From: Sphaerimonospora sp050942215
Lineage (GTDB): Bacteria > Actinomycetota > Actinomycetes > Streptosporangiales > Streptosporangiaceae
Assembly (NCBI RefSeq): GCF_050942215.1
Contig: NZ_CP192056.1
Location: 1,302,001 to 1,366,000, forward strand
Reading direction: 5' to 3'
DNA length: 64,000 bases
Each line of letters starts with the position of its first letter. The stretch's first letter is position 1. The translations under genes and the position numbers were made by a program. Positions 1 to 8,025 of the stretch are shown piece after piece. The notes below the pieces were generated by a model. That model searched no databases and was not told the origin of the DNA. It was given only the letters and a program-made list of their open reading frames with translations.

Positions 1-953
1 AGACCACGCTGCTGCGCGCGGTCGCCGGCCTGGAGACGCCCGACGAGGGCACGATCGAAATCGACGGCCAGATGGTGTACGACCACACGCGCGGACTCGT
101 CGTGCCACCGGAAAAGCGGCGGATCGGCATGATTTTCCAGTCGTACGCACTGTGGCCGCACATGACTGTGGCGCAGAACGTGGCATACCCGCTCCAGAAT
201 CGGGCCGAGAAGCTCTCCAAGGCGCGGATCGCGGAGAAGGTCAAGCGGATCCTCGACTTCGTCCACATCGGAGACCTGGCCGGCCAGTATCCGGGCCAGA
301 TGAGCGGTGGCCAACAGCAGCGGGTCGCCCTGGCCCGCGCGCTGGTCGCCGGCAACGACCTGGTGCTCTTCGACGAACCACTGTCCAATGTCGACGCCAG
401 GGTACGCGAGCAACTCCGTGTCGAGCTGGTCACCATGCAGCGGGAGCTGGGCTTCTCGGCCATCTACGTGACCCACGACCAGCAGGAGGCGATGGGGCTG
501 GCACACCGGATCGCGGTCATGGGCGGCGGGCGCTTCGCCCAGCTCGACGCGCCGCGCGCCATCTACCACCAGGCGACCTCTCGCTATGTGGCCGACTTCG
601 TCGGTACGAGCAATGAGGTGCCCGGACGGGTCAGCGCGGTCACGCCGGAGGGCGTGGTGACGGTCGACACCGCCTACGGGCCGGTCCAGGGGACGGCGGG
701 CCCGGCGGACCTGGCGGTCGGCGACGAGGCCATCGCGCTTTTCCGCCCGGAGCGGGCAACGTTCGCCCCGGCCGGTGGCGGCTTCGTCGGCACTGTCGAG
801 GCCGTGCTCTTCCTCGGCCCGCACACCGAGTACACCGTCCGCTGCGATGAACGGCGCTTCCGCGTCTGGAGCAACGGCCCGCAGGAGCCGGAACCCGGCG
901 ACGCCGTGTGGATCGCTGTTGCCACCGCCGACATCCGCGTCCTCAAGCCCTGA
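1..953 (+). CDS. ABC transporter ATP-binding protein (partial, 5' end outside window)
   Basis: ATPase subunit of an importer of the Fe3+/polyamine/thiamine (FbpC/PotA-like) class. The reading frame is open from base 3, where it starts with TTLLRAVAGLE, the residues that normally follow a Walker A lysine; the true start lies upstream. Visible motifs are the Q-loop (FQSYALWPHMTV), signature (MSGGQQQRVALARAL), Walker B (LVLFDEPLSN) and switch histidine (THDQQEAMGLAHR). A C-terminal TOBE-like domain covers about the last 100 residues. The permease and binding protein are presumably upstream, outside the window. It lies 30 nt before the flavin dehydrogenase on the same strand, so it probably supplies that operon's substrate. 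The substrate cannot be read from the ATPase alone. Confidence 0.93.
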   Translation, partial: TTLLRAVAGLETPDEGTIEIDGQMVYDHTRGLVVPPEKRRIGMIFQSYALWPHMTVAQNVAYPLQNRAEKLSKARIAEKVKRILDFVHIGDLAGQYPGQMSGGQQQRVALARALVAGNDLVLFDEPLSNVDARVREQLRVELVTMQRELGFSAIYVTHDQQEAMGLAHRIAVMGGGRFAQLDAPRAIYHQATSRYVADFVGTSNEVPGRVSAVTPEGVVTVDTAYGPVQGTAGPADLAVGDEAIALFRPERATFAPAGGGFVGTVEAVLFLGPHTEYTVRCDERRFRVWSNGPQEPEPGDAVWIAVATADIRVLKP

Positions 954-983
954 TCGTCCGCAACCCTTCTACGAAGGAGCATC

Positions 984-2474
984 ATGTCCGACCCCGAATA
1001 CGACGTCCTCGTCGTCGGCGCGGGAAACGCCGCCTTCTCCGCCGCCCACTCCGCCCGTGAGCAGGTCGACCGGGTCTGCGTCCTGGAGAAGGCGCCGGCG
1101 GCCGAGCTGGGCGGCAACTCGTACTACACGCTCGGCTCGATGCGCGCCACGTACGGGGGGCTCGACGACCTGCGCCCGCTCCTCGACGAGCTCGACGAGC
1201 GGGAGGCGGCGACCTTCGACCTGCCGCCGTACACGGTGGACGACTTCGCGGCCGACATGCTCCGGGTGACCCGCGGCCGCACCGACCCGACCCTGATGCG
1301 GATCCTCGTGGAAGACTCCTTCCCCACCCTTCAGTGGCTGCACCGGCACGGCGTGAAGTTCAAGCTCCAGTCGGACAACCAAATCTTCGAGGTCAACGGG
1401 CGCAAGAAGTTCTGGGGCGGCGGCACCATCGCCACGGTCGGCGGCGGCATCGGTCTGATCGAGCAGCACCTGACCGAAGCCAAGTCGACCGGCATCGACG
1501 TACGGGTCGAGCACCAGATGACCGGCTTCCTGCTCGGCCCGGCCGGCGCGGTCGAGGGCGTGGTGTGCCGCACCCCGGCGGGCGAGGTGGTGATCCGGGC
1601 CAAGGCGGTCGTGCTCGCCTCCGGCGGCTTCGAGGCAGACGCCCGGTTGCGCGCCGTTCACCTCGGACCCGGCTGGGACACCGCCAAGGTCCGGGGCAGC
1701 CGCTACAACACCGGCGAAGGGCTGATGAGCGCGCTCGGGATCGGCGCCCAGGCGTACGGCAACTGGTCCGGCGCACACGCGGTCGCCTGGGACATCAATG
1801 CGGGCCCGTACGGCAACCGAGTGCTCACCAACAAGCTCCAGCGGCACTCGTACCCGTTCGGCATCACCGTCAACATCGAGGGCAGACGCTTCGTCGACGA
1901 GGGCGAGCACTTCCGCAACTACACGTACGCGAAGATCGGCTCGGCGATCCTACGACAGACCGGCGGGCTGGCTTACCAGATCTTCGACCAGCGCGGCGTC
2001 GGTTTCCTCCGCACGGACTACGGCCACGAGGGCGCGAGCCAGGTGGTCGCCGACACGATCGGCGAGCTGGCCCAGAAGCTCGGGCTCGACCCGGAGCGGC
2101 TGGAGCGGACGGTCGCTGAGTACAACGCGGCGATCGGCGAGGGCACCTTCGACCCGACCACGCTCGATGGGCTGCGTACCAACGATGTCGAGCCGCCGAA
2201 GAGCAACTGGGCACTGCCGATCGCCGAGCCGCCGTTCGTCGGCTTCCCCGTCGGCTGCGCCATCACGTTCACGTACGGCGGTATTCGCATCGACGAGGAT
2301 GCCCGCGTGCTCGACCAGGGCGATCGGCCGATCCCCGGGCTGCACGCCGCCGGCGAGGTGGTCGGCGGGCTCTTCTACGAGAACTACCCCGGCGGCAGCG
2401 GGCTGATGTCCGGCGCGGTGTTCGGCCGCCGGGCCGGTGCGACCGCGGCCAGGTATGCGCGGAGCCGGGCGTGA
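984..2474 (+). CDS. FAD-dependent dehydrogenase, tricarballylate dehydrogenase (TcuA)-like
   Basis: A 496-residue flavoprotein of the fumarate reductase/succinate dehydrogenase flavoprotein superfamily, closest in pattern to FAD-dependent tricarballylate dehydrogenase TcuA. The N-terminal dinucleotide fold is VLVVGAGNAAFSAAHSA (residues 9-25), with a Glu-Lys end of beta-2 (VCVLEKAP). The C-terminal FAD-contact region reads LHAAGEVVGGLFYENYPGG. The start ATG follows an AAGGAG ribosome site. The gene overlaps the downstream reductase by 4 nt (GTGA). The neighbours suggest oxidation of a carboxylate or related acid in a short catabolic pathway. A TcuB electron-transfer partner is not visible. 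The family assignment is firm; the substrate is inferred and could be another small acid. Confidence 0.85.
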   Translation: MSDPEYDVLVVGAGNAAFSAAHSAREQVDRVCVLEKAPAAELGGNSYYTLGSMRATYGGLDDLRPLLDELDEREAATFDLPPYTVDDFAADMLRVTRGRTDPTLMRILVEDSFPTLQWLHRHGVKFKLQSDNQIFEVNGRKKFWGGGTIATVGGGIGLIEQHLTEAKSTGIDVRVEHQMTGFLLGPAGAVEGVVCRTPAGEVVIRAKAVVLASGGFEADARLRAVHLGPGWDTAKVRGSRYNTGEGLMSALGIGAQAYGNWSGAHAVAWDINAGPYGNRVLTNKLQRHSYPFGITVNIEGRRFVDEGEHFRNYTYAKIGSAILRQTGGLAYQIFDQRGVGFLRTDYGHEGASQVVADTIGELAQKLGLDPERLERTVAEYNAAIGEGTFDPTTLDGLRTNDVEPPKSNWALPIAEPPFVGFPVGCAITFTYGGIRIDEDARVLDQGDRPIPGLHAAGEVVGGLFYENYPGGSGLMSGAVFGRRAGATAARYARSRA

Positions 2475-3484
2475 GCCCAAAAGCCGTACCGCTCGGTGAC
2501 AGTGGCGTACGGGTGCCTGGCGTCGTGCTCGGCACCGCCACGTTCGGCCTCCAATGCGATGAGCGGACCTCGCGGGACATCCTCGACCGAGCCTTCGAAC
2601 GCGGCCTCACCTGGCTCGACACCTCGACCAGTTACCCGCTCGGCAGCGGCCCGGAGACCGTCGGGGTCACTGAGTCGCTGCTCGGGCGGTGGCTCGAAGG
2701 GCGCCGCGATGAGGTCTTCCTCGCCACCAAGGTCTACAACCGCACCGGACCGGCACCCTGGCAGCTGGGTCTGTCCCGATCGCACGTGATCTCTGCGGTC
2801 GAGGGGTCGCTGCACCGCCTCGGCACCGATCACATCGACCTGTTGCAGTTGCACCGGTTCGACACCGCCACGCCCCTCGATGAAACGCTGTCCGCATTGG
2901 ACGCACTGGTCCACGCCGGCAAGGTGCGGTACGTCGGCTGCTGCAACTTCCTCGCGTACCAGATGGCCCAGGCCCTGACCTGGAGCGAGCTGCGGAACCT
3001 GCCCCGGCTGCGGACCGCGCAGGTGCGGTACAGCCTCGTGCGGCGAGGCGCGGAGATCGAGATGTTCCGGCTCTGCCGGGAGCAGCGGGTGGCGGTGCTC
3101 GCGTTCAATCTGCTTGCCGGCGGCATCCTCGCCGGCAAGTACGACCGCACCGCGGCCCCGCCCGGCGCGAGCCGGTTCGCCGTCGGAGCGGCTGGTCGGC
3201 GATACAAGGACCGGTACTGGAACGACGCCACCTTCTCCACTGTGGAGGCGCTGCGGGCCGTGGCCGAGAAGGTCGGCACCACGCTGGCGACGCTCGCCAC
3301 CGCGTGGGCGTTCCACCAGCCCGACGTCACCGCGCCAATCATCGGGGTGAGCCGGGGTGCCCAGCTTGACACCGTCACCGACGCCCTTGATCTCAAGCTC
3401 CCCGACAAAGTGTGGGCCGAGGTAGACGCGCTGACCGCGCACCACCGCCACCAAGCCGAAGACATCGAGTTCGAGTCCAGCTGA
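2471..3484 (+). CDS. Aldo/keto reductase
   Basis: A 337-residue TIM-barrel NAD(P)H-dependent oxidoreductase. The catalytic tetrad can be traced: Asp in TWLDTS, Tyr in TSYPLGSG, Lys in FLATKVYN and His in LLQLHRFD. A C-terminal cofactor-binding stretch (PIIGVSRGAQLDTV) matches the family pattern. The GTG start lies inside the stop of the preceding dehydrogenase (4-nt overlap), so translation is probably coupled. Placed between a TcuA-like flavoenzyme and a phosphosulfolactate-synthase-like protein, it probably reduces or oxidises an intermediate of the same pathway. The substrate is unknown. Confidence 0.9.
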   Translation: MSPKAVPLGDSGVRVPGVVLGTATFGLQCDERTSRDILDRAFERGLTWLDTSTSYPLGSGPETVGVTESLLGRWLEGRRDEVFLATKVYNRTGPAPWQLGLSRSHVISAVEGSLHRLGTDHIDLLQLHRFDTATPLDETLSALDALVHAGKVRYVGCCNFLAYQMAQALTWSELRNLPRLRTAQVRYSLVRRGAEIEMFRLCREQRVAVLAFNLLAGGILAGKYDRTAAPPGASRFAVGAAGRRYKDRYWNDATFSTVEALRAVAEKVGTTLATLATAWAFHQPDVTAPIIGVSRGAQLDTVTDALDLKLPDKVWAEVDALTAHHRHQAEDIEFESS

Positions 3485-3501
3485 ACCTACGGAGGTACAC
3501 C

Positions 3502-4332
3502 ATGAACAGCGAATTGGAACGCGCTTTCTCTTTCCTGCGCCTCAACGAGCGGCCGAGCAAGCCGCGCATCGTCGGGCTCACCGAGATCCGCGGCCCCTAC
3601 TACACCTCGTTCGGCCCCGACCACCTGCGCGACCTACTGGAGTCGGTCGGCCCGCACATCGACTCGTTCAAGTTCCCCGGCGCGTCCATGCCGCTGATGT
3701 CCGAGGAGACGCTGAAGAAGTTCATCGACGTCTGCCACGATCACAGCGTCGAGGTCTCCACCGGCGGGCTCATCGAGTTCGTGCTCACCCGCGGTCCCGA
3801 CGCGGTCGAACAGTACTTCCAGGCCATTACCCGGTATGGCTTCGACATCGTCGAGATCTCCGTCGGCATGCTCGCCATCGCCCCCTCCGACTACCTGCGG
3901 CTGATCGAACGCGGGCGCAAGGCGGGCGTGAAGGTCAAGGCGGAGGTCGGCATCCAGTTCGGCGCTGGCGGCACCTCCTCGGTGGAGGAACTGGCCGCCG
4001 AGGGCACCGGCGACCCGGTGTTCGCGGTTCAGCGGGCCCGTAAGGCGTTCGACGCCGGTGCCAACTGGGTCATGCTCGAGTCCGAGGGCGTCACCGAGCA
4101 GGTGCGCACCTGGCGCACCGACGTGCCGGCCCTGTTCATCAGTGAGTTCGGTCTCGAATCCGTCATGTTCGAGGCAGCCGACCCGCCGGTCTTCGAGTGG
4201 TACGTCAAGAACTACGGCCCCGAGGTCAACGTCTTCATCGACCACAGCCAGGTCTACCAGCTCGAATGCCTGCGCTCCGGCATCTGGGGCACGAAGAGCG
4301 TCTGGGGCCGGGTCGTCAGCTACAAGGGATGA
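3502..4332 (+). CDS. Phosphosulfolactate synthase (ComA)-family protein
   Basis: A 276-residue TIM-barrel protein of the ComA family. ComA adds sulfite to phosphoenolpyruvate in archaeal coenzyme M synthesis; bacterial homologues mostly have no assigned role. Family blocks visible are DSFKFPGAS (Lys57), STGGLIEFV (Gly88-89), IVEISVGML (Glu118) and VKAEVGIQFG (Glu148). The usual glycine-rich KFGWGTS block is here KFPGAS, a departure from the archaeal enzyme. The chosen ATG has a strong GGAGG site 7 nt upstream. It is followed by an MFS gene whose ATG overlaps the stop. Coenzyme M synthesis is unlikely because no comB, comC or comDE gene accompanies it. A carbon-sulfur or carbon-carbon lyase/synthase in the same catabolic route is an inference. 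Confidence 0.8.
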   Translation: MNSELERAFSFLRLNERPSKPRIVGLTEIRGPYYTSFGPDHLRDLLESVGPHIDSFKFPGASMPLMSEETLKKFIDVCHDHSVEVSTGGLIEFVLTRGPDAVEQYFQAITRYGFDIVEISVGMLAIAPSDYLRLIERGRKAGVKVKAEVGIQFGAGGTSSVEELAAEGTGDPVFAVQRARKAFDAGANWVMLESEGVTEQVRTWRTDVPALFISEFGLESVMFEAADPPVFEWYVKNYGPEVNVFIDHSQVYQLECLRSGIWGTKSVWGRVVSYKG

Positions 4333-5489
4333 CGCTGCGGCAAGCGACGCGGGCGCTGCTGCTCGCAACCGCGCTCACCCACGCGTCGTACGCCGCCGTG
4401 CGGCCGATGGCCAGCTACCGGGCCATCGAGCTGCACGCCGGCAACGCCGGCATCGGCGCGCTGTCGGCGAGCTTCTCGGTGCTGCCGCTCTTGCTCGCCT
4501 TCACTGTGGGGCGACAGGCCGACCAGTACGGCCCGGCCCGCCTGGTGGTCGCAGGCAGCGTTCTGTCCACCGTGGCCGGTGTGCTGACGGCGCTGGCCAA
4601 CCACCTCGCAGTGCTGCTGGTGGCGAGCGCGTTGCTCGGGCTCGGCCAGCTGACCAGCCTCGCCGGCCAGCAGTCCGCAGTGGCCGCTGGGCGAGCCGAG
4701 GACCGGGACCGGGGCTTCGGGATCCTGACCGCGATGGCCGCGGTGGGCCAGATTGTGGGTCCGGTACTCGGCGCGCTCTGCGCCAGCCACTTCGCCGTCA
4801 CCGGCGACGTGTTCTCGGCGACCGCAGGGCTGGCAGCGGCGACCGTACTGAGCGCGCTGTCGCTGCCGCTGTGCTGGTGGTTGTTCCCGGACACCACCGC
4901 TCGCGCGGAGCAACGGCCGCGCGAGCGGGTCGCGCGCGAGCTGCTGCGTATTCCGGGCATGACGCCCACGCTTGTCGCCGGTGGCCTCGTGCTCGCCGCG
5001 CTCGACCTGGTGCTGGCGTTCCTGCCGGCCTGGGCGCAGAACCGAGGGGTCTCGCTCACCACGGTCGGCCTGCTCCTCGCGCTGCGGGCAGCCGCCACGC
5101 TGCTCGTACGGCTCATCGTCGACCGGGTCGTCCACCAGGTCGGCCGCCGCATCGCGATGATCGTGTCTATCCTCGTCGCCGCCGCAGGGCTGCTGCTGCT
5201 CCCCGCCGTGCACGTCGCTGGTGCGATCGCCGTCATGCTCGCCCTCGGCGTCGGGCTGGGCGTCGCGCAGCCACTGACTATGTCGTGGGTGGCGAACGCG
5301 GTGCGCCCCGGGCGGCACGGTGCCGCGATGGGGCTTCGGCTGACCGGTAACCGGTTTGCGCAGACTGTGCTGCCGCTCGGCATTGGCGTGATCTCAACCG
5401 GCGCGGCGGGCGTGTTCGTGACGCTTGGCACGGTGCTCGCCGCGTCGTCGGCGGTGCTGCTGCGCCTACCTCCGGACCGGGGCGGCTGA
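4329..5489 (+). CDS. MFS transporter
   Basis: A 386-residue major facilitator protein with about 12 hydrophobic segments. The loop 2-3 signature is recognisable (GRQADQYGPARLVVAG). The ATG overlaps the upstream stop codon (ATGA), so it is the last gene of the operon. The end of its coding sequence runs into a non-coding, remnant-bearing stretch. It probably exports or imports the substrate or product of the operon enzymes; direction and substrate cannot be told from sequence. Confidence 0.9.
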   Translation: MTLRQATRALLLATALTHASYAAVRPMASYRAIELHAGNAGIGALSASFSVLPLLLAFTVGRQADQYGPARLVVAGSVLSTVAGVLTALANHLAVLLVASALLGLGQLTSLAGQQSAVAAGRAEDRDRGFGILTAMAAVGQIVGPVLGALCASHFAVTGDVFSATAGLAAATVLSALSLPLCWWLFPDTTARAEQRPRERVARELLRIPGMTPTLVAGGLVLAALDLVLAFLPAWAQNRGVSLTTVGLLLALRAAATLLVRLIVDRVVHQVGRRIAMIVSILVAAAGLLLLPAVHVAGAIAVMLALGVGLGVAQPLTMSWVANAVRPGRHGAAMGLRLTGNRFAQTVLPLGIGVISTGAAGVFVTLGTVLAASSAVLLRLPPDRGG

Positions 5490-5539
5490 CCGCGTTCCCC
5501 GTCTTGATATGGGCTCGACCTGGCTACGTCCGAGGGGGG

Positions 5540-5699
5540 TGGCCGACTCGGCGTCGTCCTCGTCGGCGGGCGACAGGAGAGTCTTGCGGGTGATCCGCAG
5601 ATGATCGATCGCCTCCTCGAGCTCACGCGGCCTCGCGGTGAGCTCGGCGATGTGGGCGCGGATCTGCTCGGCCTCGCCGTCACGTGCGTCGATCTTGTC
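5540..5699 (-). pseudogene. Remnant of a small coiled-coil ORF
   Basis: On the minus strand an in-frame segment after a TGA reads DKIDARDGEAEQIRAHIAEL, followed by TARPRELEEAIDHLRITRKT. This pattern resembles the small coiled-coil ORFs that accompany some actinobacterial transposases. No start codon precedes it and it runs into the 3' end of the MFS gene, so it is not an intact gene. The rest of the 5490-5936 interval holds no gene I can support. The mobile-element link is from memory of similar proteins and is weak. Confidence 0.3.
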
Positions 5700-5821
5700 T
5701 CATCGCAGGCTCGGATCCCGCGGGGACCCCGGACGCCGCGCCGGACCCGCCGGCGTTCGTTCGGCATGGTCCAGAATCGGCCGAAGGCGGACACCGCGAT
5801 CGGTTCCGCCGCGCGGACCGC

Positions 5822-5860
5822 GATCGATCACCTCAGAGGCCGCCTGTGATCGATCACCTC
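5822..5860. repeat. Two direct copies of GATCGATCACCTC
   Basis: The 13-mer GATCGATCACCTC occurs at 5822-5834 and again at 5848-5860, a 26-bp period. It lies about 80-115 bp before the acetoacetyl-CoA synthetase start. It could be a paired regulator site for that gene or a chance local duplication; nothing in the sequence decides. Confidence 0.4.
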
Positions 5861-5936
5861 GGAACCCGCATGTGACGGTCTCCTCAGGTTCCGGGGCGAT
5901 GGTGACATACGCCGGTCCGATCGCGAAGATGGGCTC

Positions 5937-7862
5937 ATGGTTGAGGAAGGCACCCTGCTCTGGGAACCCACTCCGGAGATCGTCCGTACCGCGCGGATCA
6001 CCCGGTTCATGGAGTGGCTCGGACGTTCCGGCGATTATCAGGACATATGGCAGTGGTCGGTCGAGTCTCCGGCCGAGTTCTGGACGTCGATCTGGGACTA
6101 CTTCGCGGTGATCGGCGATCGTGGTGACGGGCCCGTCATCAGCGGAACGATGCCGGGTGCCGAATGGTTCACCGGGACGACGATCAATTACGCCGCCAAT
6201 GCGCTGCGTGGTGACAACCCCGACCGCCTTGCCGTGATATTTCGTGATGAAACGGGCGATCGGCGGACCTACGCGCTCGGTGAGCTCCGCGACGAGGTGG
6301 GCCGGGTCCGCGCCGGGCTGTCGCGGCTCGGCGTCGGGCGCGGCGATCGGGTCGCGGCGTATGTCGGCAACGTTCCCGAGGCGCTCATCGCCTTCCTGGC
6401 CACGGCCTCCCTGGGGGCCATCTGGTCGTCGTGCTCCCCGGACTTCGGCGCGCCGAGCGTGACCGACCGTTTCACCCAGATCGAGCCGAAGGTGCTGATC
6501 GCGGTGGACGGCTACCGCTACGGCGGCAGGTCGTACGACCGGTCGGAGGCGGTGCGTGAGATCGCCGCCAAGCTGCCCACGCTCAAGGCCACCGTGTGGA
6601 TCGCCGCCGCGGACGCCGTACCCGCCGGTGGGAACGACCTGGGGTGGGACGAGTTGCGGGCCGAGGCCGCCGAGCCGGAGTTCGAACCGGTTCCTTTCGA
6701 TCACCCGCTGTGGGTGCTGTACTCCTCGGGCACGACGGGCCTGCCCAAACCCATCGTGCACGGCCACGGCGGGATCGTGCTGGAGCACCTCAAGTCGCTC
6801 TCCTTCCACCAGGACCTCGGCGCCGGCGACGTTTTCTTCTGGTACACCACCACCGGCTGGATGATGTGGAACTACCTCATCGGCGGCCTGCTGGTGGGCT
6901 GCACGGTCGTGCTCTACGACGGCGGTCCGACCCACCCCGAGACCGGCGCGCTGTGGCGGCTCGCCGCCGAGGAGGGCGTGACCTACTTCGGCACCGGCGC
7001 GCCGTACCTGGTGGCCTCGATGAAGGCGGGTCTGAAGCCGTCCGGGCTGGAGCGGCTGCGCGGCATCGGGTCGACCGGCTCTCCGCTGCCGCCCGAGGGC
7101 TTCGCCTGGGTCTACACGGACGTGAAGCCCGACGTGCAGCTCGGCTCGTTCTCCGGCGGCACCGACGTGTGCACTGGGTTCGTGGGGGCGGTGCCGCTGC
7201 TGCCGATCCGGGCCGGTGTGATCCCGTGCCGCTGCCTGGGCGCCTCGGTCGAGTCGTTCGACCCGGCGGGAGACGCGGTGATCGGCGAGGTGGGGGAGCT
7301 GGTGATCACCCGGCCGATGCCCTCGATGCCGGTGATGTTCTGGAACGACCCGTCGGGCGACCGCTATCGGGAGTCGTACTTCGCGGACTATCCGGGCATC
7401 TGGCGGCACGGTGACTGGATCAAGATCCTCCCGGACGGCGGCTGCGTCATCTACGGCCGCTCCGACTCGACCCTCAACCGCGGCGGCGTCCGGATGGGCA
7501 CCAGCGAGTTCTACCGGATCGTCGAGCGCTTCGAGGAGATCGCCGACAGCCTCGTGATCGACACAGGCCGGCTGGGCCAGGAGGGCAGGCTGCTGCTGTA
7601 CGTCACGCTCGCCGACGGCGCGGCCCTCACCGACGAGCTCGTCTCACGGCTGCGTGCTGCCCTGCGCGCCGAGTTGTCGCCCCGGCACGTGCCCAACGAG
7701 ATCCGTGTGGTCCCCGGCATCCCGCGCACGCTGTCGGGAAAGAAGCTGGAGGTTCCGGTACGGAAGATCCTCCTGGGCACCCCCGTCGAGCAGGCCGCCA
7801 ACCCCGATTCCATGGCCAACCCCGAGGTGCTCCGCCACTTCGTACCCGACCTCCCGGACTGA
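5937..7862 (+). CDS. aacS: Acetoacetyl-CoA synthetase
   Basis: A 641-residue ANL-superfamily ligase that activates acetoacetate to acetoacetyl-CoA with ATP and CoA, in ketone-body and polyhydroxybutyrate carbon use. The AMP-binding motif is YSSGTTGLPKPIVH. The N-terminal ACS-like cap (residues about 35-95, with SPAEFWTSIWDYF) and the total length fit AacS. The C-terminal acyl-adenylation lysine lies in RTLSGKKLEVPVRKIL. The chosen start ATG follows GATGGGCTC with only a weak ribosome site. It is a single gene with no obvious operon partner. A wider short-chain acid specificity cannot be excluded. Confidence 0.9.
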   Translation: MVEEGTLLWEPTPEIVRTARITRFMEWLGRSGDYQDIWQWSVESPAEFWTSIWDYFAVIGDRGDGPVISGTMPGAEWFTGTTINYAANALRGDNPDRLAVIFRDETGDRRTYALGELRDEVGRVRAGLSRLGVGRGDRVAAYVGNVPEALIAFLATASLGAIWSSCSPDFGAPSVTDRFTQIEPKVLIAVDGYRYGGRSYDRSEAVREIAAKLPTLKATVWIAAADAVPAGGNDLGWDELRAEAAEPEFEPVPFDHPLWVLYSSGTTGLPKPIVHGHGGIVLEHLKSLSFHQDLGAGDVFFWYTTTGWMMWNYLIGGLLVGCTVVLYDGGPTHPETGALWRLAAEEGVTYFGTGAPYLVASMKAGLKPSGLERLRGIGSTGSPLPPEGFAWVYTDVKPDVQLGSFSGGTDVCTGFVGAVPLLPIRAGVIPCRCLGASVESFDPAGDAVIGEVGELVITRPMPSMPVMFWNDPSGDRYRESYFADYPGIWRHGDWIKILPDGGCVIYGRSDSTLNRGGVRMGTSEFYRIVERFEEIADSLVIDTGRLGQEGRLLLYVTLADGAALTDELVSRLRAALRAELSPRHVPNEIRVVPGIPRTLSGKKLEVPVRKILLGTPVEQAANPDSMANPEVLRHFVPDLPD

Positions 7863-7882
7863 CTCCCCGTTACGCCGTCATC

Positions 7883-7897
7883 TGAAAATTGCAGGCG
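7883..7897 (+). promoter_or_regulatory. TGAAAATTGCAGGCG element upstream of the GH44 gene
   Basis: A 15-mer that recurs with one change (TGAAAATTTCAGGCG) at 48201-48215, upstream of the secreted pectate lyase. Here it sits 129 nt before the GH44 start. Its AT-rich core stands out from the high-GC surroundings. A shared control site for secreted polysaccharide hydrolases is an inference from two occurrences. Confidence 0.35.
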
Positions 7898-8025
7898 CAG
7901 CCCGATCTTCGGCCAGTTCAGGGCGGTGCGCCCGGCGTCCACCGGGACTCATCTTGTCCGCTCCCAGGGTCTCGGCGAGCGTGATCGCTGGTACGGACCC
8001 AGGGAAGGGAAGGAGACCCGTCCGA

